64,000 nucleotides of DNA from NCBI GenBank assembly GCA_024226315.1, contig JAAELT010000086.1, positions 23,111-87,110 on the forward strand. The letters are read 5' to 3'. Made by a program: the position numbers and the translations under genes. This DNA comes from a bacterium. Its GTDB lineage: Bacteria > Acidobacteriota > Thermoanaerobaculia > Multivoradales > J023. Positions 1-10,229 of the stretch are shown in pieces (position 1 is the first letter of the stretch; the number at the start of each line of letters is the position of its first letter). Under the pieces are notes generated by a model. It did no database searches, was not told the origin of the DNA, and saw nothing but the letters and a program-made list of their open reading frames with translations.

Positions 1-29
1 AACTTGGGCGGCTTCTGAAATATATGTAA

Positions 30-48
30 GATTGGCTATAATCCAATC
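30..48 (+). promoter_or_regulatory. Candidate -10 element inside a short inverted repeat
   Basis: A perfect TATAAT hexamer lies at 37-42, 39 bases before the start codon of the first gene. It is bracketed by a perfect 6-bp inverted repeat, GATTGG at 30-35 and CCAATC at 43-48. No good -35 hexamer is visible at the usual distance. A symmetric site centred on the -10 box would suit a repressor that blocks polymerase. This is inference from sequence only. Confidence 0.4.
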
Positions 49-80
49 GCGAAGCCGACCAACTCAAAAGAGCAAACACC

Positions 81-851
81 ATGTTCAATAGGAAGACAAG
101 CCGCCAGAACACGACCCCGATTGGCCACCGACTGTTGCTGGGACTCGTGGCTACCTCGACCCTCGCCGCCGTCCCGGCGTTCGCGGACTCGATCACCCTG
201 GAGCCCACCCGGGACAACACGTTGTACGAGGATGTGGGCGGCGCCCTCAGCAACGGCGCTGGAGAGTTTCTGTTCGCCGGCCGCACGGCGACCTCGAGCC
301 TCCGGCGCGCCGTGCTGGCGTTCGATGTCGCGGCGGCGCTACCGGCCGGTGCGATCGTCACCGATGTCGAGCTGACGCTCGAGATGTCGATGACGGCGGG
401 TGACGACAGCCGGCTCTTCGAGCTCTACCGTTTGCTCTCCGATTGGGGCGAAGGCACGTCCGTTTCCGACATGATGGGTGGTGGCCAGGGCGCGGACGCG
501 ACCACCGGCGACGCCACCTGGGTCCACACCTTCTTCGATACCGATTTCTGGCAGACCCCAGGGGGCGACTTCCAGGCTGCGGCCAGTGCCGCCAAGACGG
601 TCGGCACGGTGGGCTCCTACACCTTCAACTCGACGCCTGAGCTGGTGGCCGACGTCCAGGGTTGGGTCGATGATCCGGCATCGGAGCTCGGCTGGGTGCT
701 GCTCGGCGAGGAGGGCGAGGATCTGACGGCCAAACGATTCGACAGCCGTGAGCGCACCGATCCATCGGCCACGCCGAAGCTGACGGTGGAGTACCAGTTG
801 TTGATCTTCGCCGACGGTTTCGAGTCCGGGGACGTCACCGGCTGGGACTGA
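81..851 (+). CDS. Secreted DNRLRE/CBM96-like protein
   Basis: The 256-residue product begins with a signal peptide (about residues 15-35, ending in AVPAFA). The body resembles the DNRLRE domain, a beta-sandwich found in secreted and cell-surface proteins: a DNTLYED stretch near the mature N-terminus, an LRRAVLAFDV core strand, a TWVH segment with a following bulky loop, and a terminal TPKLTVEY strand. The C-terminus reads IFADGFESGDVTGWD, a short tail that recurs on unrelated secreted proteins and may be a sorting signal. The ATG at 81 is the only start that keeps the complete signal peptide. It stands alone, with a hairpin downstream. The biochemical role is unknown. Confidence 0.6.
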   Translation: MFNRKTSRQNTTPIGHRLLLGLVATSTLAAVPAFADSITLEPTRDNTLYEDVGGALSNGAGEFLFAGRTATSSLRRAVLAFDVAAALPAGAIVTDVELTLEMSMTAGDDSRLFELYRLLSDWGEGTSVSDMMGGGQGADATTGDATWVHTFFDTDFWQTPGGDFQAAASAAKTVGTVGSYTFNSTPELVADVQGWVDDPASELGWVLLGEEGEDLTAKRFDSRERTDPSATPKLTVEYQLLIFADGFESGDVTGWD

Positions 852-905
852 CCAGGCCGTCACTTACGCTTGGATTCGCCCGCCGCTCAATTGATATGAA
901 AATGA

Positions 906-949
906 AATTGATTCATCCGCCGGAAAAGACCCCGACGGATGAATCAATT
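906..949 (+). terminator. Hairpin downstream of the secreted protein gene
   Basis: AATTGATTCATCCG at 906-919 is perfectly complementary to 936-949, and three more base pairs (921-923 with 932-934) form after a one-base mismatch, leaving an 8-base loop. There is no T-run after it, so it is not a textbook intrinsic terminator, but it lies 55 bases after the stop codon. Its AT-rich composition contrasts with the surroundings. Confidence 0.4.
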
Positions 950-1235
950 CTGCAACTCGGCGACACCTTCGAGAGCCAAATGGTTCGATGCCCTGGGGAG
1001 CAACCACGCCTGGTAGGGACGTGACGCTGACAACCCTACGGGCCGGGAGAAGGTGTCGCCCGAGCCTCGTCGTGGGGAGCCTTCAGAAGCCGAGAAATCG
1101 GGGGTTTCTAAGAACCGTTCGATTTAGAGCGCTGAAGGCTGTAGATGGTCCGGCGGAGACATTGGGCCCCCTTTGAATGATTCGTTAGAAACACAGTACA
1201 CCCGAAGGAGAGATCCGTCAACCACCAATTTCCGG
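950..1235. other. Intergenic stretch without a recognisable gene
   Basis: Only short open frames are present and none has a family-like sequence or a ribosome-binding site. It joins the hairpin at 906-949 to the rhomboid remnant at 1236. I see no RNA gene, repeat or further conserved site here. Confidence 0.5.
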
Positions 1236-1394
1236 TCACGTTTTTCGCCTGGCGGAGACCTTGATCAGGAGCCACTTGGCGGCCGCCCAGCCGACGGCGA
1301 AACCACCGATGTGAGCGCCGTGCGCGACGCCGCCGGTGCCGCCGGTCATGAGCGTCTTGCCCAGGTTGGGGCTGTCGCCGATCGGCAAGAACAT
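1236..1394 (-). pseudogene. C-terminal remnant of a rhomboid protease
   Basis: A 52-codon frame begins with ATG at 1394, one base after the stop codon of the O-antigen-ligase-like gene. It contains GGVAHGAHIGGFAVG followed by a hydrophobic end. This matches the last transmembrane helix of rhomboid intramembrane serine proteases, where the histidine of the Ser-His dyad lies in an AHIGGF-type motif. The catalytic GxSG serine helix and the first five helices are absent, so no protease can be made. It looks like the tail of a gene whose front was deleted, perhaps when the upstream gene was joined to it. Confidence 0.5.
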
Positions 1395-1395
1395 G

Positions 1396-2634
1396 CTAGG
1401 CGGAGCTCTCCTCGCGCTGCTCCGGCCGCAGGCACAGGGGCACCGCCAACAGGAACAGCACCAGGCGTTGGATCTCGGTGTCCCGCCAGTTGGCTTCGAA
1501 CATGCCGGCCAGGTTGAAGCCGATGAGCACCAGGATGGTGCCCAGGTACAGGTCGGCGCTCTCCCCCCGTGCTCCTCCGTCCCGCCGGTAGCTGCGGTAG
1601 GCCAGGCGCAAACCGGCGATCATCAGCCATAAATAGGCGGCGAGTGAGAGCAGGCCGCGCTCGGCGGCGATCTGCAGAAGCGAATTGTGGAGATGCACGA
1701 CCTTGAAGCGCGGTGCCGTGGGATGGCGATAGATCGGATAGCGGCGTTCCACCATGCCCGGCCCGATGCCGAACAGCGGGCGTTCGGAGATCATGAAGAT
1801 GCCTGCCTGGAGCATGCTGAGCCGGTCGTAGTTGGATTCGTCCCGCGGATCGGTGATCGAGTAGATGCGCTGTTTCCAGTCTTCGGGGCCGAACGAGGCG
1901 AACAGCAGTCCGACGACCGCGATGGCGGCGAGATAGACGATCAGGAACCGCCGTGCCTTGATCAACAGCAGCACGGTGAAAGTCACTCCCGCGGTGACCC
2001 AGGCACCGCGAGTGAGGGTCAGGAACAGCGTGGTGCTGATCACCAGCAGAGCAAGCCAGTTCCAGGGCCGCCTCCAGCCGTTCACCGTGGCGAGACGGCC
2101 GAGCAGCAGGAAAACACCCAGCAGCAGGACGCCGGCGAACGTCATGTAGTGGGAGAACGGCCCGGGGATGCGGTTGTCGAGCGGGCCGTAGTCGGTCAGG
2201 TAATACTGGCCGATGCCGTAGACGGCCAGCAGTACCATCATCACGATGATCAGGTCAAACAGGTGGCGGACGTCGCGCCGGTCGCGAACCAGTAGGACTG
2301 TCAACGGCAGGGTCGACAGGCCGAGTATGCTCTTGAGCTCGAGTGCGCTGACAGCCGGCTCGATCGAAGTCAGCGCCGAGACGGCGTAGAAAATGACGTA
2401 GAAACCCAGCGGCAGCAGCAGTGTCGCGGTCTCGGTCCATCGCCAGGCCAATCGGCGGCGGTGAAAGGCACTCCACAAGATCGCCAGGCCGAGCGTAGCG
2501 TTGGACAGGGCGAGAGCCCAGACGGTGAGCAGGTGCGCTCCGAAGGCCCGGAAGCCGAAGCGATGCGTTGGATCGGTGAACGCGCTCGGCGCCCGGCGGA
2601 GATTCCAGGTCATCAGGGCGCTGGATGCTAGCAT
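1396..2634 (-). CDS. O-antigen ligase / Wzy polymerase-like membrane protein
   Basis: About 412 residues with ten or more hydrophobic segments. A central LTLTRGAW motif and a later periplasmic loop ending in VVHLHNSLLQIAAERG are typical of the Wzy_C / O-antigen ligase superfamily, which moves undecaprenyl-linked glycans in the inner membrane. The arginine of TRGAW and the histidines of HLHN fit residues the family needs. The open frame continues upstream but overlaps the divergent gene. ATG at 2634 has GAGG six bases before it, whereas ATG at 2613 has none. Whether it ligates O-antigen, polymerises a capsule or acts on another glycan cannot be told. Confidence 0.7.
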   Translation of the reverse strand: MLASSALMTWNLRRAPSAFTDPTHRFGFRAFGAHLLTVWALALSNATLGLAILWSAFHRRRLAWRWTETATLLLPLGFYVIFYAVSALTSIEPAVSALELKSILGLSTLPLTVLLVRDRRDVRHLFDLIIVMMVLLAVYGIGQYYLTDYGPLDNRIPGPFSHYMTFAGVLLLGVFLLLGRLATVNGWRRPWNWLALLVISTTLFLTLTRGAWVTAGVTFTVLLLIKARRFLIVYLAAIAVVGLLFASFGPEDWKQRIYSITDPRDESNYDRLSMLQAGIFMISERPLFGIGPGMVERRYPIYRHPTAPRFKVVHLHNSLLQIAAERGLLSLAAYLWLMIAGLRLAYRSYRRDGGARGESADLYLGTILVLIGFNLAGMFEANWRDTEIQRLVLFLLAVPLCLRPEQREESSA

Positions 2635-2636
2635 CC
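2623..2636. promoter_or_regulatory. Perfect 14-bp palindrome between divergent genes
   Basis: GGATGCTAGCATCC is its own reverse complement, and the flanks add a further CGC/GCG pairing after one mismatch. It lies at the start of the minus-strand ligase gene and 22 bases before the plus-strand ATP-grasp-like gene, a natural site for a dimeric regulator of both. It covers the proposed ATG of the ligase gene, so it could also act on translation. Confidence 0.3.
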
Positions 2637-2658
2637 GGCGCCTCGGGGGGCCGACATC

Positions 2659-3648
2659 ATGCACATTACCTTTCTCGTACACAAGGGCAAGGAATACACG
2701 GTCCGCAAGTACCTGGCGAGCTGGGGCCGAGAGCTGGCCGGCCGGGTCGAGGTCAAGCACTACCCGGGCCTCAGCAGCACGGGGCACACACCATGGAAGC
2801 GACTGAGTCAGTCGCTGCGTGCCTGGCGGATCGGCGAGCTGCGCGAGCCCGGGGCGCCGACCGGCGTGCCCCGGATCTACGTGTTCACCGATCTCGAGCG
2901 CCTCGATCCGTCGGAGACCGAGTGCGCCCTGGCGCTCTGGCGGCGCCTGGAGGCGCATCCGGACACGGTACGGATCCTCAACCATCCGACCACCTGCATG
3001 CGTCGCTTCGAGTTGCTGCGGAGGCTCCACGATCGCGGCCTCAACCGCTTCGGTATCTATCGCGCCGCTGAAGGTCCGCGGCCTGAGAGATGGCCGGTCT
3101 TCGTGCGCGACGAGAACGAGCACGCCGGTGAGTTCTCGGGCCTGCTGCACTCACCGGAGGATCTCGAGCGGCACCTGGCGGCCCTGGACGAGGAGGCCCT
3201 GGCGAACCGGGTCGTAGTCGAGTTCTGCGACACCTCCGACGCTGCCGGAATCGTGCGCAAATACGGTGCGTTCAAGGTGGGTGAGCGCGTCATCGCGCGC
3301 CAGATCCACTTCAGCCGACACTGGGTGGTGAGGGTGCCCGACCTGGAAGGCGCCGAGGCCGCCCGCGAAGAGCTCGAATATGTCGAGTCCAATCCCCACG
3401 AAGAGGCGGTGCGCGAGATCTTCTCGCTGGCACGGATCGACTACGGGCGGGTGGACTACGGCCTGGTGGACGGCAAGATCCAGGTCTGGGAGATCAACAC
3501 CAACCCGATGATCTTGATCCCCAGAGACCGGGAGGACCCCTTCAGGGCCGAGGCCCATGAACGCTTCGGCCGGGCTTTCAACGAGGCACTCGAGGCACTG
3601 GGGCGGCCCTCACCCCCCCAGGCCCCCTCCGGGAGAGGGGGGAGTTAA
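2659..3648 (+). CDS. ATP-grasp-fold protein of unknown substrate
   Basis: 329 residues, no signal peptide. The C-terminal half looks like an ATP-grasp ligase: a central glycine-poor sheet region, then DYGLVDGKIQVWEINTNP near residues 264-283. That ending carries the acidic and asparagine residues (ExNxNP) that bind magnesium and ATP phosphates in this fold. The N-terminal half has a Rossmann-like start and the conserved-looking segment ILNHPTTCMRR. It is divergent from the O-antigen-ligase-like gene, which would suit tailoring of a surface glycan, but no substrate can be read out. The last ten or so residues (PSPPQAPSGRGG) are encoded by a GC-rich palindromic repeat and probably are not ancestral. 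Confidence 0.55.
   Translation: MHITFLVHKGKEYTVRKYLASWGRELAGRVEVKHYPGLSSTGHTPWKRLSQSLRAWRIGELREPGAPTGVPRIYVFTDLERLDPSETECALALWRRLEAHPDTVRILNHPTTCMRRFELLRRLHDRGLNRFGIYRAAEGPRPERWPVFVRDENEHAGEFSGLLHSPEDLERHLAALDEEALANRVVVEFCDTSDAAGIVRKYGAFKVGERVIARQIHFSRHWVVRVPDLEGAEAAREELEYVESNPHEEAVREIFSLARIDYGRVDYGLVDGKIQVWEINTNPMILIPRDREDPFRAEAHERFGRAFNEALEALGRPSPPQAPSGRGGS
3623..3641. repeat. GC-rich palindromic repeat at the 3' end of the ATP-grasp gene
   Basis: CCCCCTC at 3623-3629 pairs with GAGGGGG at 3635-3641 around a five-base loop, preceded by a C-run at 3612-3619. This resembles the CCCTCTCCC...GGGAGAGGG intergenic repeats scattered through many GC-rich genomes. Here it overlaps the final codons of the upstream gene. 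Confidence 0.45.
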
Positions 3649-3683
3649 GAGAATACTCTTGTCGCCCCTGAGGTGTATTCTCT
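3648..3683. promoter_or_regulatory. 9-bp inverted repeat before proB
   Basis: AGAGAATAC at 3648-3656 and GTATTCTCT at 3675-3683 are perfectly complementary, with the right arm ending four bases before the proB ATG. It could be an operator or an mRNA hairpin that hides the start. The upstream stop codon lies at its left edge. Confidence 0.35.
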
Positions 3684-3687
3684 GTGT

Positions 3688-4839
3688 ATGAGCGAGTCCC
3701 CGAGCGCTTCGGCGCGCCCCGACGTCGCCGCCGCCCGCCGGGTGGTGCTCAAACTCGGCACACGAGTCCTGACCCACGAGAACGGGACCCTGGCGCTCGC
3801 CCGGCTGTTCGCCGTGGTGGAGGCGGCGGCGGAGCTGCGGCGGTCGGGCAGGGAGGTGCTGCTGGTGAGCTCCGGCGCGGTCGGTCTCGGCAAGGAGGCG
3901 CTGCGGTTGGGCAGGATGCCCGAGGAGCTCAACGAACGGCAAGCCTGCGCCGCTGTTGGCCAGACCCGCTTGATGGGGCTCTACGACGGCGGCTTCTCCC
4001 GCCTCGGCCTGCTGTGCGGCCAGGTCTTGCTGTCGCCCGGGGACTTCGACGACCGGGTGCGCTATCTCAACCTGCGCAGCACGCTCAGTGCCCTGCTGCG
4101 TCGCGGAGTGGTGCCGGTGATCAACGAGAACGACGCGGTGTCGACCGAGGAGCTGGCATACGTGGAGGGCGAGGGTCGGCCCATCTTCGGCGACAACGAC
4201 CGCTTGTCGGCCCTGGTCGCTACCAAGCTCGACGCCGATCTGCTGGTGCTCCTGACCGACGTCGAAGGGCTCTTCGATCGGGATCCGAAGAGGCACGATG
4301 GCGCTCGCCTGTTGGCGCGCGTCGACGATCCGGACGAGCCCGCCGCCGCCGCCGGCGGTCGTGGCTCGGAGGTCGGGCGCGGCGGCATGCGCAGCAAGGT
4401 CGAGGCCGCGGCGGTGGCGGCGCGCGGCGGCTGTCACGCGGTCATCGCCAGCGGCCTGGAGCCGGGCGTCCTCGGTCGGGTGCTCGCGGGCGATGACCTG
4501 GGCAGCTGGTTTCCCGCTAAGCGTGCCCTCGGTGCTCGCCGGCGGTGGATCGCACACGCGGTGGCGCCTCGGGGGGCGCTGGAGCTCGACGCCGGCGCGG
4601 TCGAGGCACTACGTCGGCGCGGTGCCTCGTTGCTCGCCGCAGGAGTCGTGCGGATCGAAGGCGACTTCGAGGAAGGCGACGTGGTGGAGCTGCGCGGCCC
4701 GGGCGACTCGGCGGTGGGCAGAGGGATCGTGTTCTGCGACGCCGCCACTGCGCGTGACTGGTGCGGCGGCCGTCCGCCAGATGGCGTCCGTAACCACCAT
4801 GCCCTGGTCCACCGTGACCACCTGGCCTTGGAGATCTGA
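3688..4839 (+). CDS. proB: Glutamate 5-kinase
   Basis: 383 residues, cytoplasmic. It phosphorylates glutamate with ATP, the first step of proline synthesis. The amino-acid-kinase domain shows VVLKLGTRVL at the start, LLVSSGAVGLG, the NENDAVS segment that binds substrate, GDNDRLSALVA and LLTDVEGLF; a PUA domain occupies the last 80 or so residues, as in full-length bacterial ProB. A GTG at 3673 is in frame, but the ATG at 3688 is the better start for the family. The stop codon is three bases before the proA start, so the two are co-transcribed. The PUA domain and the KL-to-proA order are standard. Product feedback by proline is expected from the family, not shown. Confidence 0.95.
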   Translation: MSESPSASARPDVAAARRVVLKLGTRVLTHENGTLALARLFAVVEAAAELRRSGREVLLVSSGAVGLGKEALRLGRMPEELNERQACAAVGQTRLMGLYDGGFSRLGLLCGQVLLSPGDFDDRVRYLNLRSTLSALLRRGVVPVINENDAVSTEELAYVEGEGRPIFGDNDRLSALVATKLDADLLVLLTDVEGLFDRDPKRHDGARLLARVDDPDEPAAAAGGRGSEVGRGGMRSKVEAAAVAARGGCHAVIASGLEPGVLGRVLAGDDLGSWFPAKRALGARRRWIAHAVAPRGALELDAGAVEALRRRGASLLAAGVVRIEGDFEEGDVVELRGPGDSAVGRGIVFCDAATARDWCGGRPPDGVRNHHALVHRDHLALEI

Positions 4840-4842
4840 ACC

Positions 4843-6204
4843 ATGAGCGTCACGACCAGCCCCGAATCTCCGGCTGTCGCTTCCTCGTCCACCGCTTCCC
4901 CGTCCACCGATTCCCTTACCGACCTTGCCCGAGCCGTGCGCGATGCCCAGCGCCGTCTGGGGACGGCGCCGGGAGAGTTGCGCGGCGCTGTCCTGCGGCG
5001 CCTGGCCTCGCTCCTCGCCGAGCGCGAGGCTGAGCTGCTGGCGGCCAACCGCCTTGACCTCGACGCCGCCCGGGCCGCCGATCTCGCGGCGCCGCTGGTT
5101 GGCCGGTTGGAGCTGTCGCCGGCCAAGCTCGCGACATTGAGTGAAGGTGTCGAGCAGCTGGCGGCGGAGGCCGATCCAGTCGGCCGGGCGGTGCGGCGCA
5201 CCGAGATCGACGACGGCCTGATGCTGCGTCAGGTCCAAAGTCCTCTCGGGGTGCTGCTGATCATCTTCGAGAGCCGGCCCGACGCGGTGATCCAGATCGG
5301 CTCCCTCGCCCTGCGCTCGGGCAACGGGGTGATCCTGAAGGGTGGCTCGGAGGCGACGGAGTCGAACCGCGCCCTCGTCGAGTGCCTGCGCGATGCTTTG
5401 GCGGCGGAGGGGCTGCCGGCCGACGCGGTGGCCGGTATCGAAGGCCGGGAGGCGGTGAGCGGCTTGCTCGAGCTCGATGCGCTGATCGACCTCGTGATCC
5501 CACGCGGCTCGGGCGAGCTGGTGCGCTCCATCCAGGCGTCGACCCGCATACCCGTGCTCGGCCACGCCGATGGCGTCTGCCACCTCTATCTCGACGCGGA
5601 CGCCGATCCGGAAATGGCGATCCACCTGGCGGTGGACGGCAAGTGCGGCTACCCGTCGGCATGCAATGCGATCGAGACCCTGCTCGTGCACCGCGACTTC
5701 CTGCCCCATCTGCCGGCGGTCGGCCGGGCGCTCGCCGACCGCGGCGTCGAGCTGCGGGCCGACGCGGAGGCCGCGGCACGCCTGCCGGATGCGCTGCCGG
5801 CGACGGGCGAGGACTGGGGCACCGAGTACGGAGCCCTCACCCTGGCGATACGGACGGTTGGCGACGTCGACGAGGCGGTGGCGCACATCCATCGCTATGG
5901 CAGCGCCCATACTGAGGCCATCGTCACCGGTACGCCGGAGTCCGGCGAACGTTTCCTGCGCCGGGTCGACGCCGCCTCCGTGTTCGTCAACGCCAGCACC
6001 CGCTTCGCTGACGGTTACCGCTACGGCCTGGGCGCCGAAGTCGGCATCAGCACCTCGCGCATCCACGCCCGCGGGCCGGTGGGCGTGGAAGGTCTCCTGA
6101 CCACTCGCTGGTTGCTCGAAGGCAGCGGCCAGGCCGCGGACGACTATGGGCCGGGAAAGAAGAGCTTCAAGCACCGGCGCTTGCCGGTAACGGACCCGCG
6201 CTGA
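4843..6204 (+). CDS. proA: Gamma-glutamyl phosphate reductase
   Basis: 453 residues. It reduces gamma-glutamyl phosphate with NADPH to glutamate semialdehyde, which cyclises and goes on to proline. Aldehyde-dehydrogenase-fold motifs are in place: PLGVLLIIFESRPDAV, LKGGSEA, a RGSGELV loop, and the catalytic cysteine at residue 274 in YPSACNAIETL. The C-terminal NASTRFADGYRYGLGAEVGIST block is intact. The N-terminus is about 30 residues longer than usual, with a Ser/Thr/Pro-rich lead. Its pairing with proB confirms the role. No proC lies in the window. Confidence 0.95.
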   Translation: MSVTTSPESPAVASSSTASPSTDSLTDLARAVRDAQRRLGTAPGELRGAVLRRLASLLAEREAELLAANRLDLDAARAADLAAPLVGRLELSPAKLATLSEGVEQLAAEADPVGRAVRRTEIDDGLMLRQVQSPLGVLLIIFESRPDAVIQIGSLALRSGNGVILKGGSEATESNRALVECLRDALAAEGLPADAVAGIEGREAVSGLLELDALIDLVIPRGSGELVRSIQASTRIPVLGHADGVCHLYLDADADPEMAIHLAVDGKCGYPSACNAIETLLVHRDFLPHLPAVGRALADRGVELRADAEAAARLPDALPATGEDWGTEYGALTLAIRTVGDVDEAVAHIHRYGSAHTEAIVTGTPESGERFLRRVDAASVFVNASTRFADGYRYGLGAEVGISTSRIHARGPVGVEGLLTTRWLLEGSGQAADDYGPGKKSFKHRRLPVTDPR

Positions 6205-6229
6205 CGGCTCTCGGTGCCGCCACGTTGGG

Positions 6230-8119
<1,890 letters not shown>

Positions 8120-8127
8120 TGATCGAT

Positions 8128-10227
8128 TCAGTCTTGAGCGCGCCGCGCCATCAGTGAGAAGACCTCTCCGAAGACCGGATGGAGATCGGCTTCGACGCCG
8201 GACTCCAAACGCCGGATGGCGCTTTCCAGGACCTCGGCGCCAACGGTGGGCAGCGGCGGCCAGGAGAGGGTGACGCGGTTGATCACCCGCCGCAAGTGCT
8301 GCTGGGGCAGTTCGATCGTTTCTCTGCCCCAGCGCTCGCCCGTGGGGACAGTCGTGATCATGGTGCCGTTCACACGCACGGTGATTTCACCACGGCGTCC
8401 TCCTGGCGTTCCCTCGATCGACGGCAGACGCACCGTCAGCTCGAGCGCGACGTCCGAATCGGCGCCGGTGATCAGGCAGAAGCCCGATTCGGGCCAGGGT
8501 GAGCGGTAGGTAGCGCGGCCGGTGAGGCCGCGGCGGGCGGTGGCCTCGGGGAAGAACCGTTCCAGCGGTTCCCACAGGTAGGGCGGCCGGGTGAGGTCGA
8601 CACCGCGCCGGCCCACGGCGTGGTGCTTCAGCAGCAGGGTTTCGATCTCGTCGCGAATCGGGTGGCCGGCCTCTTCGAGGGCCGTGCAGAGGGCCTCGAT
8701 CACCTCGACGTCGAGATGGTTCCAGCGCCAGCCGTGCTGCAGCAGCAGACGGTGGGGCGAGGCGAGGTTGCGCTGCTGCGCGGCGGTCAGGACGGCGGGG
8801 CCGGGCGCGCACCGTGCCCGCAGGAGGTCTCGCATGGCTTCGGAAATCTGCGGATCGGCGGCCAGCGCTTCACGGCACCAGTGCTCCACGTGTGGGCGCT
8901 TGTCGCCGACGGAGAGCAGCCGGTGAGCGCCGTGAACCGCGGCACCGAGCTTGGCGAGGGCCTCGACGGCGGGCTCGACAGGCGTCGGCGGCTCTGGGTT
9001 CGCGTCGCTGTCGCTCAGGATCTCGTCGGCGACGGCACCCATCGCCAGCTCGATGCCCTCGGCGCTCAGGTGGCAGTAATCGAGAAACAGGCTCCGGCCG
9101 GGTAGCGGAGATTCGCTGTCCTCTTCGGAGGGGTACTCGGCGAACAAACGCGGTAGATCGACGGTGGCGAACCCGTGTCGTTCGCTCGCGCGCCGCAGAA
9201 ACTCCTGGACCCACGTCGCCGCGCGCGGAGCGCTCAGGAAGGCGAGCGTCGGATAGTCGGCGGCGGTCACTTCGGACTCCGCCGCTCGCCTTGCCTCGTC
9301 GAGACGGCCGTCGGTGGTCAGCGCCATGACTCGCAAACGATGGGATGCGGGGCATCGTCCGCCGTCGAGCTCGAGCATGGCCTCGGCCACGGCGAGCGCC
9401 GCGCGGTGCCTTCCGGTCTTCAGGTGGCTACGAGCCTCGGCATAGCTCGCGTGCCATCGTCGGCTGCCGTCCCCCGGCAGCCAGGTCACGGGCTGCCGGT
9501 CGTGCCAGTCCGCCAGGTTGACTTCCGGGACCACGACGATCACGGGAATCCGTCTTCGGGTCAGCTCGGCGACCGCGGCGAGGAGCTCGCCGGCCCGGGC
9601 GGTGATCTGCCGGCGGGCGAGCTCGGCCGGTCCGTCGAGCCCGTCGCGGCGCAGAGCCTGCGCGTAGCGCTGCCGGGAGCGCACGCCAGGGACCCAGGGC
9701 GAGATCGCCGGGGTCTCGAGCAGGTTCCAGTTGTTGCCGGCGAAGATCACCAGCAGGTCGGGGTCGAGTTGGAATGATGCCTCGATCGTCGCCCGCATCG
9801 AGGCCAGCGTTTCGTTGGTGCGCGCCAGGTCGATCACTTCGAACGTGGTTCCCAGCTGCTCGTTCAGGACCCCGGCCGGAGTCAGGTGAGGCGCGTAGAG
9901 GTAGCCGGCGGCAACCGACTCGCCGAACAAGCAGACCCGCGTCGACCCGCGGGCTTTCTTTGCCTCGATCGCCCGGCGGAGGGCGTAGTGATCGCCCAGG
10001 GGCAGCGGCTCCGGGCGTTCGAAGATCAGCTCTCCGCCACGCTGCCGGGGCACCCAGATACTGATCGGCCGCGGCCCGTCGGGCTTGCTGCCGGGGACCT
10101 CGGGCGTCGGCGCCTCGGGCGAAGCGAGGGTCTCGGTGAGCTGCAGGAGCCGCGCGGTGCGCGCTCCGTCGCCTGAGGCGAGCAATCGCGCCAGCTCGTC
10201 GCAAGCGCGTTTCCTGGGGTCGCTCAT
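8128..10227 (-). CDS. SGNH/GDSL-type hydrolase with helical repeats
   Basis: 699 residues. The SGNH hydrolase blocks can be followed: a variant block I, FGESVAAGY with Ser104; block III, IFAGNNWN near residue 164; and block V, LDYCHLSAEG with Asp383 and His386. A TPR-like helical segment is inserted before block V (HRAALAVAEAMLELDGG), and about 300 residues of unassigned sequence follow. The ATG at 10227 lies two bases after the carbamoyltransferase stop, with no longer start needed. Pairing of an SGNH protein with a NodU/CmcH carbamoyltransferase suggests linked esterase or acyltransferase and carbamoylation steps on one glycan or metabolite. The substrate is unknown. Confidence 0.65.
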   Translation of the reverse strand: MSDPRKRACDELARLLASGDGARTARLLQLTETLASPEAPTPEVPGSKPDGPRPISIWVPRQRGGELIFERPEPLPLGDHYALRRAIEAKKARGSTRVCLFGESVAAGYLYAPHLTPAGVLNEQLGTTFEVIDLARTNETLASMRATIEASFQLDPDLLVIFAGNNWNLLETPAISPWVPGVRSRQRYAQALRRDGLDGPAELARRQITARAGELLAAVAELTRRRIPVIVVVPEVNLADWHDRQPVTWLPGDGSRRWHASYAEARSHLKTGRHRAALAVAEAMLELDGGRCPASHRLRVMALTTDGRLDEARRAAESEVTAADYPTLAFLSAPRAATWVQEFLRRASERHGFATVDLPRLFAEYPSEEDSESPLPGRSLFLDYCHLSAEGIELAMGAVADEILSDSDANPEPPTPVEPAVEALAKLGAAVHGAHRLLSVGDKRPHVEHWCREALAADPQISEAMRDLLRARCAPGPAVLTAAQQRNLASPHRLLLQHGWRWNHLDVEVIEALCTALEEAGHPIRDEIETLLLKHHAVGRRGVDLTRPPYLWEPLERFFPEATARRGLTGRATYRSPWPESGFCLITGADSDVALELTVRLPSIEGTPGGRRGEITVRVNGTMITTVPTGERWGRETIELPQQHLRRVINRVTLSWPPLPTVGAEVLESAIRRLESGVEADLHPVFGEVFSLMARRAQD

Positions 10228-10229
10228 GA

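Noticed and set aside
988..1176. 62-codon plus-strand frame before the rhomboid remnant
   Set aside because: No ribosome-binding site, basic random-looking composition, no family resemblance.
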